From Actinomycetota bacterium (lineage in GTDB: Bacteria; Actinomycetota; Acidimicrobiia; Acidimicrobiales; Ilumatobacteraceae): DNA of 64,000 bases. A program made the translations under genes and the position numbers. Positions 33,164 to 41,127 of the stretch are shown piece by piece (position 1 is the stretch's first letter; each line of letters starts with the position of its first letter). Under the pieces are notes generated by a model. It did not search any database. It was not told the origin of the DNA and saw only the letters and a program-made list of their open reading frames with translations. The stretch is taken from contig JAUSLV010000033.1 of assembly GCA_030645495.1 (NCBI GenBank), positions 186,001 to 250,000 of the forward strand, given 5' to 3'.

Positions 33164-33940
33164 TCAGGCCTCGCGAGTGGCGCGCATGTGGCGAGCCGTC
33201 AGCTGGCGCGCGATCAGCAGGAACACGATCGCGGCGCTGAAGGACAGCGCACCACCGACGCCGATCAATGCCATCTTGTCATCGAGGCTCTTGGCCAGGT
33301 CGGTGCGGTTGCCAGTGTTGAATCCCGCACCCGTGCTGACCCCGAACGTGCGGCTCGCACTGGAGATCCCCGTGATGATCGCTGCTGCGATGGTGAGGCC
33401 GAGGTGCACCGGAATCAGCGTTGTGACCAAGCCGCTCTTCCAGCGAACATCGCCGGGGGCGACGTCGGGGTCGGACGCCCGCCACACCTCGCGCCACATG
33501 AAGAACGGAAGGATGCCGAGTGTGCAGCCACCGAGGATGTTGATCGCGATCGTGGCGCCGGGGCTGAACTTCTGCGGCTGCCTGCCGAGGATCTGGGCGT
33601 TCTTGGCCAACCGCCACGTCCAGACGCACAGCACGACGAGTTGTGCGACAGCCAATGCACCGGCGATCAGGCCAATGCCGAAGAACAGGCCGAGCTTGTC
33701 GTCGAAGGCCGACGCGTTGCCGGTGAGGAGGAAGTCGCGCGCCGAGTTGCGGAGCGTGAACTGCACGACGACGACAAGCGCCTGGCTGATCAGAGTGCCG
33801 ATGATCAGCCACCCCAGCCACATGCCGAGGCTTCCCACCGGACGCAGGGTGCCCTGTGGTGCGGTGTAGCCGCCGCCGTAGGCGACGTAGCCGGGCGGGG
33901 GTGCCATGTTCGGCGGGGGAGGGGGAGGCAGGTCAGTCAT
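33164..33940 (-). CDS. DUF4328-type membrane protein with proline-rich N-terminus
   Basis: 258 residues. A poly-Pro N-terminus (PPPPPPNMAPPPGYVAYGGG) precedes about six hydrophobic segments, with the DUF4328-like part around CVWTWRLAKNAQILGRQPQ and ILPFFMWREVWRASDP. Function unknown. ATG 33940 lies 7 bases after TAAGGT on the minus strand (leaderless). The N-terminal motif matches those of the RDD and DUF4190 neighbours, perhaps a shared binding tail. Confidence 0.78.
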   Translation of the reverse strand: MTDLPPPPPPNMAPPPGYVAYGGGYTAPQGTLRPVGSLGMWLGWLIIGTLISQALVVVVQFTLRNSARDFLLTGNASAFDDKLGLFFGIGLIAGALAVAQLVVLCVWTWRLAKNAQILGRQPQKFSPGATIAINILGGCTLGILPFFMWREVWRASDPDVAPGDVRWKSGLVTTLIPVHLGLTIAAAIITGISSASRTFGVSTGAGFNTGNRTDLAKSLDDKMALIGVGGALSFSAAIVFLLIARQLTARHMRATREA

Positions 33941-33981
33941 GACGCGTACCTTACGCGGTGGGCGTGGGGCAGACTGTGCCG

Positions 33982-34593
33982 ATGGGTTTCTTCGACCGCA
34001 ACCGGCAGGAGTTGGCGGCCAAGGGGCTCGACCCGGCCCGGTTGCCCTCGGGCCAGTACCTCACCGATCGGTTCCCGGTGCTGCACGTGGGCGATGTGCC
34101 CACGTACGCCCCTGGCGAGTGGGATCTCGCGATCACCGGCCTCGTCGATCGTCCGTTCACCATCGGGCTCGACGAGCTGAAGGCGATGCCGTCCGTGACG
34201 CTCACATTCGACATCCACTGCGTGACGAAGTGGAGCAAGTTCGACACCACCTGGACCGGCGTGCGCGTTCGCGACCTGTTCGCACGTGCGGGTATGCATG
34301 CCGGTGCCACGCACGTGATGGAGCACGCCGAACACGGGTACACCACCAACATCCCGCTGGCCGACATCACCACCGACGAGGCGATCGTGGCCTACGCCTA
34401 CGAGGGTGAGCAGATCGAACCGATCCACGGCGGGCCGGTGCGGATCGTGGTGCCGCACCTGTACTTCTGGAAGAGCGCCAAGTGGGTGCGCTCACTGGAA
34501 CTGCGCGACAGCGACAAGCCCGGCTTCTGGGAACGCAACGGCTACCACATGTACGGCGACCCGTTCCGCGAGCAGCGCCACTGGGGCGACTAG
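33982..34593 (+). CDS. Molybdopterin-dependent oxidoreductase (sulfite oxidase fold)
   Basis: 203 residues. The Mo-ligand Cys lies in TLTFDIHCVTKWSKFDTTW near residue 75, with IHGGPVRIVVPHLYFWKSAK and WVRSLELRD further on, typical of the compact YedY/sulfite-oxidase fold. No Tat signal is present, so it should be cytoplasmic, unlike MsrP/YedY. Substrate unknown. ATG 33982 is taken as start (MGFFDRN); an earlier in-frame start is possible. The last 47 bp of the gene are repeated exactly at 36293-36339. Confidence 0.85.
   Translation: MGFFDRNRQELAAKGLDPARLPSGQYLTDRFPVLHVGDVPTYAPGEWDLAITGLVDRPFTIGLDELKAMPSVTLTFDIHCVTKWSKFDTTWTGVRVRDLFARAGMHAGATHVMEHAEHGYTTNIPLADITTDEAIVAYAYEGEQIEPIHGGPVRIVVPHLYFWKSAKWVRSLELRDSDKPGFWERNGYHMYGDPFREQRHWGD
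34545..34591 (+). repeat. 47-bp direct repeat, copy 1 (end of the oxidoreductase gene)
   Basis: This copy is the 3' end of the molybdopterin oxidoreductase gene and encodes HMYGDPFREQRHWGD up to the stop. An exact second copy lies at 36293-36339. Here the stop codon is TAG; after copy 2 it would be TGA. The bases just outside the two copies differ, so the match ends sharply. Confidence 0.92.
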
Positions 34594-34668
34594 CTGTAAG
34601 GGGCGAGCGCGGTGCACAAGCAGAGATCGCTCAGCAGCCGCGAGGCGACCGCGTACAACGCCGCCCCG

Positions 34669-35511
34669 TCAAGCTCCGACCCACTGGATCGTCACGTTCT
34701 GCGGGAGATCGGTACTCGGCCGGAAGAGGGCGTTGATCGCCAGCCCGAGCGCTTCCCGTGAGGATCGAACCTTTGCTCTGCTCTCATCCTGACCGTCGAA
34801 GGATGCCACCAAGGGGCAGCTGAACGAGTTCGTGCTCGACGAAGCGGTGGCGACAGCCACGGGGACCCCGCTGGCAGCGTCGAATGCCGCTACTGACGAA
34901 ACCCCGGAGTACCAGTTCACCGTGTTGTTGCCCGAGTAGGTGCACTCCTGGATGAATGATCCCTCTGTGTCGGCGGCGACGATGCAAACGACGATCTGAA
35001 GGTTGTCGAGGCTGGAGGCAAGTAGCGCTGGCTCGACTGCATATCTGGCGATGAGTGGTGACTCTCGAGTGGCATCACCGAGAGCGAGTACCTCGGCGGG
35101 ATGGTTGCTCGATGGCCGGTCGGCCCGCGCGTCGACCAGTATCCCCGGATGGCGTTCATCGGTCGCCCCGAACCCGACGGCCCCGGCGACTCCTGCCGGT
35201 AGCCCTTCGCGTGGGCACAAGGCATCGAGCAGATCGGCTCCCTGACGGAACTGAGACTGGATCTCGCGAAGGAGTGCGCTGTAGTCACCGAAGTCGGTCG
35301 TCGCGGAGGTGACGGAGGAAGGGATCGAGCTCGTCGGTGGCCCCTCCGGAATCGTCTTCGGGATCGTGTTCGTGACTACTGGCGGCGAAGATCGGGTCGA
35401 AGGCACCCCGTTCGACCCTTCGCCCACAGAACACGAGGCAGCAACGACTGCCAGCGCGCACGCCCACGCACCGGAGAACCCCGGCCTGCGGCGTAACCAT
35501 CCGGCTATCAC
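34669..35511 (-). CDS. Putative lipoprotein in the duplicated-end segment
   Basis: 280 residues from GTG 35511. N-terminal sequence VIAGWLRRRPGFSGAW then a hydrophobic core ending VVAASC, a good lipobox. A Ser/Thr/Pro linker follows, then a domain with scattered Cys (DALCPREG, VVCIVAADTE, IQECTYSGN, FSCPLVAS) that may form disulfides outside the cell. No family recognised. The open frame runs further upstream, but the lipobox fixes the start near here. It lies between the two 47-bp repeats and its base use looks slightly less GC-rich than its neighbours, consistent with acquired cargo. Confidence 0.65.
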   Translation of the reverse strand: MIAGWLRRRPGFSGAWACALAVVAASCSVGEGSNGVPSTRSSPPVVTNTIPKTIPEGPPTSSIPSSVTSATTDFGDYSALLREIQSQFRQGADLLDALCPREGLPAGVAGAVGFGATDERHPGILVDARADRPSSNHPAEVLALGDATRESPLIARYAVEPALLASSLDNLQIVVCIVAADTEGSFIQECTYSGNNTVNWYSGVSSVAAFDAASGVPVAVATASSSTNSFSCPLVASFDGQDESRAKVRSSREALGLAINALFRPSTDLPQNVTIQWVGA

Positions 35512-35796
35512 AGGGACGACCTCGATCCGTCGTTCGATCAGCAGTCGAGCGAAACACGCAACAACGCGTCGCGCATACAGGTTCGAGCGACCGAGCGTAT
35601 CCGGCCAGAGGATTTGGGCCCTGCCGGCCTGTACGAGCGGTGGAGCCCGATCTCGGGTGGTCGCCAGTCCGGTTGGAAGGGGCGACCCGAGTCCCGTACT
35701 TCCGGCCCTACCGCTGCTGATGGCCCGGCTGGACGATCCCAGTGGGCGAGTCCGAGGGGCTCGCGAGGCGTGCACCGCTCAGACAGGAGACTTGTC

Positions 35797-36252
35797 ATGC
35801 TGCACATGACCCGAAGGTCCATCGTTTCCGTGGTCGCACTTGTCGTGGTCGCTGCAGCATGTGGCAGCGACTCGGACAAGAGTTCCACTACCGACGGGTC
35901 GGCCAGTGGGTTCGATCTGTCCGGAGGTGCGGTCTTCAGCGGCACCTTCGCAACGGGGCCCGGTGTCGGACCTGGCGAGATCAGTTTCGTACTCGATGAG
36001 TCAGGAGAACGGATCGTCAGGGCAGTCATCAACCCGGCCCTCGACTCCTTCGCCTGTCCCACGGGGGTCCTCATCTCCGGAGGCGGGATCACGGGCACCT
36101 ACACCCCCGGGATCGTTATCATCGACGGCTCCTTCGACAATGGAGACTGGAATGGGGTCTTCGACTCGTCCACCGAGGCTCACGGCAAGTACAGCCTGCA
36201 GGACAGCTTCGACTGTCCGTATGAGGTGGCCTGGACTGCGACACTCGGGTAG
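35797..36252 (+). CDS. Small putative lipoprotein in the duplicated-end segment
   Basis: 151 residues. Signal: HMTRRSIVSVVALVVVAAAC with the lipobox VAAAC at the end, then a Ser/Asp linker and a beta-rich domain with two Cys (DSFACPTGV and DSFDCPYEV) set like a disulfide pair. Function unknown. ATG 35797 has AGGAG 7 bases upstream (35785-35789), a clear ribosome-binding site, unlike the leaderless starts around it. The 285 bp between this gene and the divergent lipoprotein show no other coding sign. It lies inside the 47-bp repeat bracket. Confidence 0.72.
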   Translation: MLHMTRRSIVSVVALVVVAAACGSDSDKSSTTDGSASGFDLSGGAVFSGTFATGPGVGPGEISFVLDESGERIVRAVINPALDSFACPTGVLISGGGITGTYTPGIVIIDGSFDNGDWNGVFDSSTEAHGKYSLQDSFDCPYEVAWTATLG

Positions 36253-36292
36253 GTGACCATCGAGTTCGCGATGAATCGTCTGCCACTACGAG

Positions 36293-36339
36293 CCACATGT
36301 ACGGCGACCCGTTCCGCGAGCAGCGCCACTGGGGCGACT
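36293..36339 (+). repeat. 47-bp direct repeat, copy 2
   Basis: Exact copy of 34545-34591, the tail of the oxidoreductase gene, but with no gene body in front of it. It still reads HMYGDPFREQRHWGD followed by TGA. The 1.7 kb between copies holds two divergent lipoprotein genes and no integrase or transposase. Confidence 0.92.
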
Positions 36340-36427
36340 GACATCCTCTGGACAGCTCGCCCCGCTGCGGTAATGATGCGTCGTCGCCCCGAAATCGACG
36401 AGTGATACTCACGATGGGAAGCATGCC

Positions 36428-36904
36428 GTGATCAACCCCAGTCCATTCGTCCTCGAGGCAGGCGCTGGCGTGATGATCCGCAGCCCGCTCGCCGGACCGA
36501 TGCAGTTGAAGGCCGACGCGGACACGACCGGCGGCCGGTTCACACTCCTGGAGAATGAGGTGCCGCCCAAGGCGGGGCCGCCGTTGCATCGTCACCACAG
36601 CGAGGACGAGATGTACTACGTCTTGAAGGGCACGTTCCGCTTCAAGCTGGCAGATCGCATCGAGCTCGCACCCGCAGGAGCGTTCGTCTACATCCCCAAG
36701 GGCACGCCGCATTGCTTTCAGAACGTGGGGGACGAGGCGGCGCGCTTCCTGGTGATGTTCACGCCCGCGGGCATGGAGCGGTTCTTCAAGCGCACAGCCG
36801 ATCTACCTCCTGGTCCGATGGACAGCGACGCGCACCTTGCTGTGGCACGGGACTGCGCGATGGAGATTCTCGGGCCCCCGCTCGCAGTCAGCGACCCGCT
36901 CTGA
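36428..36904 (+). CDS. Cupin-domain protein
   Basis: 158 residues. A single cupin barrel: metal-binding motif 1 PPLHRHHSEDEMYYVLKG with two His and Glu, motif 2 GAFVYIPKGTPHCFQNVGD. It could be an isomerase, dioxygenase or small-molecule binder; nothing decides. GTG 36428 is the start. It lies 88 bp after repeat copy 2 and converges with the propeller lipoprotein, 4 bp apart. Confidence 0.85.
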   Translation: MINPSPFVLEAGAGVMIRSPLAGPMQLKADADTTGGRFTLLENEVPPKAGPPLHRHHSEDEMYYVLKGTFRFKLADRIELAPAGAFVYIPKGTPHCFQNVGDEAARFLVMFTPAGMERFFKRTADLPPGPMDSDAHLAVARDCAMEILGPPLAVSDPL

Positions 36905-36908
36905 GGGC

Positions 36909-37832
36909 TCAGCGCGCGGTCCAGTCGGGTTGCAGGGCGGCGTTGTTCAGCAGTCGGCTTGGGCCGGTGCCGTCGGCGTTGATCATCCACAAGCCGAGTT
37001 CGGTGTCGTCGCCGGACTGGATGTACGCGTTGTAGAGGATCTTCGTCCCGTCGGGCGACCAGACAGGGTTGGCCTCGTCACCGGGCTGCGCAAGGGCCCG
37101 CACACCGCTTCCGTCGGCACCGAACACGAACAGGTCCTCGTCGGCCGCGGCGACGGGGTAGTCCTCTGCGCCCGTCGACCCGCCGGCGACGAGCTGCGTG
37201 CCATCGGGCGACCACGACAAGGCGTAGAACGGACGCGGCATGACGAACGTCTGCGACTCGGCGGTCACCAGGTCGAAGACACAGACCTCCGAGGAGATCG
37301 AGCTGGAGCAGTCGTAGGCGACCTGCGTGCCGTCCGGTGACAGCGTGTACACGGCCGTGAAGCCCGGTGGCGTCAGCGCGGCCACGCCGGTGCCATCGGG
37401 CGCGAGCACGACGAGCGCGCCGTCGGTCTCGACGGTGATGTTGCCATCAGGGAGCCACTCCGGGTGGCTGGGCCACAGCGACTGGTCGCTGCTCATCGGG
37501 GTCAGGGTTGCTCCACCAGTGCCATCGCGGTTGATCACAGCCAGCTGATAGTCGATCGTGATGTACGCGATCTGTGTGCCGTCGGGCGACCAGGCGGGGT
37601 ACGCGTCGCGGATCGATCCGTTGCTGGCAACCTGCCGTGTTCCTTGCGCATCGACCAACGAGATCGCACTCGCCATGGTGGAACCGGAGGAACCCTCGAC
37701 CTCGATGATCTCGGCGAACACGATCGTGCCCGCGAACGTCGCGGTGGGCTTGTCGGTCGCCTCGCCTCCTCCGCAACCCGACATCGCCAACAGGAGAACT
37801 GTTGGGGCCAAGAACCGCGCGCGCTGTGTCAT
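36909..37832 (-). CDS. TolB/WD40-like beta-propeller lipoprotein
   Basis: 307 residues. Lipobox LLAMSGC at the N-terminus; then repeated blades with the PD40/TolB motif: AYPAWSPDGTQIAYI, LSPDGTQVAYD, LSWSPDGTQLVAG and PVWSPDGTKILYNA. Such proteins are envelope-anchored scaffolds or ligand binders. The minus-strand start ATG 37832 has GAAGGA about 6-7 bases upstream. Partners unknown. Confidence 0.85.
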   Translation of the reverse strand: MTQRARFLAPTVLLLAMSGCGGGEATDKPTATFAGTIVFAEIIEVEGSSGSTMASAISLVDAQGTRQVASNGSIRDAYPAWSPDGTQIAYITIDYQLAVINRDGTGGATLTPMSSDQSLWPSHPEWLPDGNITVETDGALVVLAPDGTGVAALTPPGFTAVYTLSPDGTQVAYDCSSSISSEVCVFDLVTAESQTFVMPRPFYALSWSPDGTQLVAGGSTGAEDYPVAAADEDLFVFGADGSGVRALAQPGDEANPVWSPDGTKILYNAYIQSGDDTELGLWMINADGTGPSRLLNNAALQPDWTAR

Positions 37833-38019
37833 GACGTGTCCTTCGACTGAACTGGGTGGGCACCCCGATTGTGCGCCGCGTTGGTTCCGTGGTCCAGCAA
37901 GAAGGCTTGGACGATTCGGGAGAACAGATCATGAACGCGGACCGAACGGCCGATGAACCTTGTGGATCGATCGGCTCAGAGTCGCTGAGCCGAGGGTTCA
38001 CACGATCGGAGCAGCGGCC

Positions 38020-38298
38020 ATGTCCGTTGTCAGCGTGCCGCCGACGGCGATCCTGCGAGTCGACTGGGGCGGTCAGGTGACTGCCGCGATGACGAACACC
38101 GGCTGCGCGCCTCATGAGGGCGACGACGTGTTCCTGATGTGGCCCGACCATTCCGTCACCGCAGGCCCGGCGCTCGACCTTGGTGCGATCTGTTGGGTTG
38201 GCGACGTCAGCGATCCGGGTGGTTACGAATGCCGGCTCTTCGAGGCCGCGTGCGGGCAGGTCAGGCCGGGCGGCGGCGGCCGGTGCGCACCAGCGTGA
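38020..38298 (+). CDS. Possible small hypothetical protein
   Basis: 92 residues, ATG 38020. Support is third-position GC bias through much of the frame and a plausible fold pattern (ILRVDWGGQVTAAMTN, GAICWVGDVSDPGGYECRLF) with four Cys. No family recognised and no clear ribosome-binding site. The last 38 bp overlap the convergent secreted-protein gene. It could be a chance frame in a 428-bp gap between two minus-strand genes. Confidence 0.35.
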   Translation: MSVVSVPPTAILRVDWGGQVTAAMTNTGCAPHEGDDVFLMWPDHSVTAGPALDLGAICWVGDVSDPGGYECRLFEAACGQVRPGGGGRCAPA

Positions 38299-39031
38299 TA
38301 CCACCGGCAATCAGCAGCACTGCAACCGCAGCGAACGGGGCCGGGTTGTTGCCGAACGCTTGCCCGAGGGCACCGCTGTCATCGACAGCAGTGGTGGTGA
38401 CCAGCGCTGTGGTGGCGACGACGCAGCTGACGGTGACCGACTTCTCGAAAGAGAAGTCCTGGTCGAGAAATTCGTCGTAGCCATCGATCACCACGCTGTG
38501 CACCCCTTCGGCCAACGGGGCGACGTCGAGGCTGAGGGTGTTGCTTTTGCCGACGGTGAGACCGCCGCCATCGGCGACCGGGGTGCCGAGATCGTCGACG
38601 AACACGTCGAATTCGAAAAGGTTGCCATCGGCGATGAACACCTCGAGCGTGCCGACGCCGCCGCTGCACGTGACCACGGCGGTGGCAAGGGGTTCGTCGC
38701 AGGCGAGCGGGACGGACTGGTCGTAGATCGTGATGCCACCGTGGATGGAGACGGTGATCTGCGTCCAGCCACTCGGGAGAGGATCGAGTTCGTGGCTGCC
38801 GGCGGCAACGTCGGTGCTGACGGGAGTGCCGTCGACGACGATGTCGTAGGTGTCGGCGGTCGACGACTGGATGTACACCTCGACATACGCCGAACCATCA
38901 CAGTTCCAGTAGACGTCGACGGTGGTGCCGGCGCTTCCGGCTGTGGCCGTGAGGGCGGTTGCCCCGAGCACAGTGAGCGAGGTGATCGCAGTCGCGAGCA
39001 GCGAGCGGACGAAGGCCTTGGGGCGACGCAT
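38261..39031 (-). CDS. Secreted protein with C-terminal membrane tail
   Basis: 256 residues. Signal peptide AFVRSLLATAITSLTVLGAT with a likely cleavage after ATA near residue 30; two beta-rich repeats follow, each with Cys and a VxVDG/FVDD strand (DTYDIVVDGTPVS, FEFDVFVDDLGTPVA), like tandem Ig-type domains. The C-terminus is a hydrophobic helix (PFAAVAVLLIAGGITLV) and a basic tail RTGRRRPA. That is the shape of a sorting signal, but no LPXTG or LAXTG precedes it, so it may just be a TM anchor. Confidence 0.75.
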   Translation of the reverse strand: MRRPKAFVRSLLATAITSLTVLGATALTATAGSAGTTVDVYWNCDGSAYVEVYIQSSTADTYDIVVDGTPVSTDVAAGSHELDPLPSGWTQITVSIHGGITIYDQSVPLACDEPLATAVVTCSGGVGTLEVFIADGNLFEFDVFVDDLGTPVADGGGLTVGKSNTLSLDVAPLAEGVHSVVIDGYDEFLDQDFSFEKSVTVSCVVATTALVTTTAVDDSGALGQAFGNNPAPFAAVAVLLIAGGITLVRTGRRRPA

Positions 39032-39134
39032 GATGACTGTGGTTCCTGTTCGTAGTGCCGACGGTGTGTCACGGCGACGCAGGGAGTGTAATCACGCAGC
39101 GCCGGACGTTGCGCAACCGAACCCGGCGGCGCCG

Positions 39135-40277
39135 TCAGGTGACCTTCAGCGCCGAGCTGAAGATCTTCTTCGGCTTCAGCTCGGTGGCGATGCGGCGGGC
39201 GATCTCCTGGAATGCCTGCGCGACCTCGCTGTCGGGGTGGGCCAGCACGATCGGGGTGCCGTTGTCGCCGCCCTCGCGCAGTTCGGGCACCAGCGGCAGG
39301 CGGCCGAGCAGCGGCACGCCGAGGTCGTCGGCCAGCTCCTGGCCACCGCCGGCGCCGAAGATCTCGTAGCGCTTGCCGTCGTCGCCGGTGAACCAGCTCA
39401 TGTTCTCGATGATGCCCTTCACCGGCAGGTTCACCTTCGCCGCCATCGCCGCCGACAGCGCGGCCACCTTCTGCGCAGCGGGCTGCGGCGTGGTGACCAC
39501 GTACACCTCGGCGCGCGGCAGGTATTGGCTGAGGCTGAGCGCGATGTCGCCGGTGCCGGGCGGCATGTCGATGAGGAGGAAGTCGGGCTCGTCCCAGAAC
39601 ACGTCGGCGAGGAACTGCTCGAGCGCCTTGTGCAGCATCGGGCCACGCCAGATGATCGCTTGGCCCTCGGGCACGAAGTAGCCGATCGAGATGCAGCTGA
39701 CACCGTGATTGGCCGGCGGGATGAGCATGTCGTCGATCACCACCGGGTCGCGATCGGTGCCCAACATGCGCGGGATGCTGTAGCCGTAGATGTCGGCGTC
39801 GACGATGCCCACCTTGTAGCCCTGCCCGGCGAGCGCCACGGCGAGGTTGACGGTGACGCTGCTCTTGCCCACGCCACCCTTGCCGCTGGAGATCAGCAGC
39901 GGGCGGGTCTTGTTGCCGGGCTGGTTGAACGGCACGGCCTTGCCCTCGGCGTGGCCGTGTGCCTGACCGGCCGGTGCGCCGTGGCTGTGGCCGCCGCCGA
40001 GCATCGCGCGCACGGCCTCGCGCTCTTGGTCGGTCATCACCGTGAACTCGAGCGTGTGGCCGGTGACGCCCGGCAGGGGAGCGATCGCGCCACCGACGCG
40101 GTTTTGGATCTCGTTGCGCAGCGGGCAGCCGGCGACGGTGAGCGCGATCAGCACGGCCACGTTGCCTTCGGGGCTGATGGTGACGTCGCGCACCATGCCG
40201 AGGTCGACGATGCTGCGGTGCAGTTCGGGGTCTTCCACCGGACGCAGTGCGTCGATGACTTGCTCGTGCGTGGGCAT
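39135..40277 (-). CDS. mrp: Mrp/ApbC-type Fe-S carrier ATPase
   Basis: 380 residues. N-terminal MIP18-like domain (ALRPVEDPELHRSIVDLGMV), a His/Gly-rich linker (GGGHSHGAPAGQAHGHAEG), then the P-loop ATPase with ISSGKGGVGKSSVTVNLAVA, LIDMPPGTGD and GIIENMSWF. The usual CXXC of ApbC after that motif is replaced by TGDDGKRYE, as in other actinobacterial forms I recall. It carries or inserts Fe-S clusters. ATG 40277 has GGAGG 6 bases upstream. It is divergent from a regulator that carries SufR-like cysteines. Confidence 0.92.
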   Translation of the reverse strand: MPTHEQVIDALRPVEDPELHRSIVDLGMVRDVTISPEGNVAVLIALTVAGCPLRNEIQNRVGGAIAPLPGVTGHTLEFTVMTDQEREAVRAMLGGGHSHGAPAGQAHGHAEGKAVPFNQPGNKTRPLLISSGKGGVGKSSVTVNLAVALAGQGYKVGIVDADIYGYSIPRMLGTDRDPVVIDDMLIPPANHGVSCISIGYFVPEGQAIIWRGPMLHKALEQFLADVFWDEPDFLLIDMPPGTGDIALSLSQYLPRAEVYVVTTPQPAAQKVAALSAAMAAKVNLPVKGIIENMSWFTGDDGKRYEIFGAGGGQELADDLGVPLLGRLPLVPELREGGDNGTPIVLAHPDSEVAQAFQEIARRIATELKPKKIFSSALKVT

Positions 40278-40355
40278 GAGGGGCCTCCGGGGCTTCGATC
40301 GCGGGAGCGTGGCGGTGCGGCGAATTACCACTACGCGGATAGGTAGAATACAGGC

Positions 40356-41087
40356 GTGTCCGTGAACTCGTCCTCGACCAGCCTGGCCTTCACCAGCACG
40401 GTCTCGGCGATCACCGATGCGTTCGGCGACCCCACCCGGCGTGGCATCTACCTGTTCGCCCGCGAAGCCGTCGGCGGCGTCACCGCTACACAGGTGGCCG
40501 ACAAGTTCGGCGTGCACCCCAATGTCGCTCGCCACCACCTCGACAAGCTGGCTGCCGGCGGGTACCTGGAAGTCGCTGTCGAACGCGCCGAGGGTGCCGG
40601 TGCCGGCCGCCCCAGCAAGCACTACCGCCTCGCTGCCGACGCGAAGGCCGGCCTGGTGAACGACATGCCGGTGCGCAGCGACGATCTCGTGCTGTCGCTG
40701 CTGGGTCGCGCGCTCGCACTGTTGCCACGCGACAAGGCCGAGCTGATGGCCGAGGAAGTGGGCCAGGAATACGGCCGGGCGATGGCCGTCGGGCTCGCGG
40801 GTGCCGATCTGGCTGCCGGGCAGCGCAGCCTGCGTTCGGCGATGCAGGCCGTGGCCGATGCGCTCACCGCGCACGGCTTCGCCGCGCATGCCGACCAGCG
40901 CAACAACCAGCTGCGGATCATCAACAACCACTGCCCGTTCGGTGACGTGGCGATCGATCACCCGGTGATCTGCGCCGTCGACCGCGGGATGGTGAAGGGC
41001 ATGCTCACTGCCCTCTACGGCGACGCCGACGTGGCCACGATGCAGTCGTTGCCGCAGGGCGACACGTTCTGCGCGACGAGTGTGTAG
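40356..41087 (+). CDS. SufR-like winged-helix regulator with C-terminal cysteines
   Basis: 243 residues. ArsR/DeoR-type HTH at the N-terminus (RRGIYLFAREAVGGVTATQV, HPNVARHHLDKLAAGGYLEV), then a helical middle and a C-terminal part with NNHCPFGDVAIDHPVICAV, a CX12C spacing as in SufR, and a last Cys in DTFCATSV. A labile Fe-S cluster is a fair prediction, though one of the four SufR cysteines is not at the expected spacing. GTG 40356 lies 6 bases after TAGAAT (40344-40349), a leaderless start. Placed back to back with mrp, it may control that gene. Confidence 0.8.
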   Translation: MSVNSSSTSLAFTSTVSAITDAFGDPTRRGIYLFAREAVGGVTATQVADKFGVHPNVARHHLDKLAAGGYLEVAVERAEGAGAGRPSKHYRLAADAKAGLVNDMPVRSDDLVLSLLGRALALLPRDKAELMAEEVGQEYGRAMAVGLAGADLAAGQRSLRSAMQAVADALTAHGFAAHADQRNNQLRIINNHCPFGDVAIDHPVICAVDRGMVKGMLTALYGDADVATMQSLPQGDTFCATSV

Positions 41088-41112
41088 CCGCCGTACCCTG
41101 TCACACCCCTTC

Positions 41113-41126
41113 CGTACGATTGTTCG
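41113..41126. promoter_or_regulatory. SOS-box-like site over the HNH gene promoter
   Basis: CGTAC-GATT-GTTCG (41113-41126) matches the actinobacterial LexA box CGAAC-N4-GTTCG at 9 of 10 positions. It overlaps the -10-like TACGAT (41115-41120), which lies 7 bases before ATG 41128. LexA control is inferred; 13E12-type genes in mycobacteria are known to carry such boxes. Confidence 0.45.
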
Positions 41127-41127
41127 T

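Noticed and set aside
34594-34668. Possible small gene between the oxidoreductase stop and the lipoprotein gene
   Set aside because: No start with a ribosome-binding site and no open frame of useful length.
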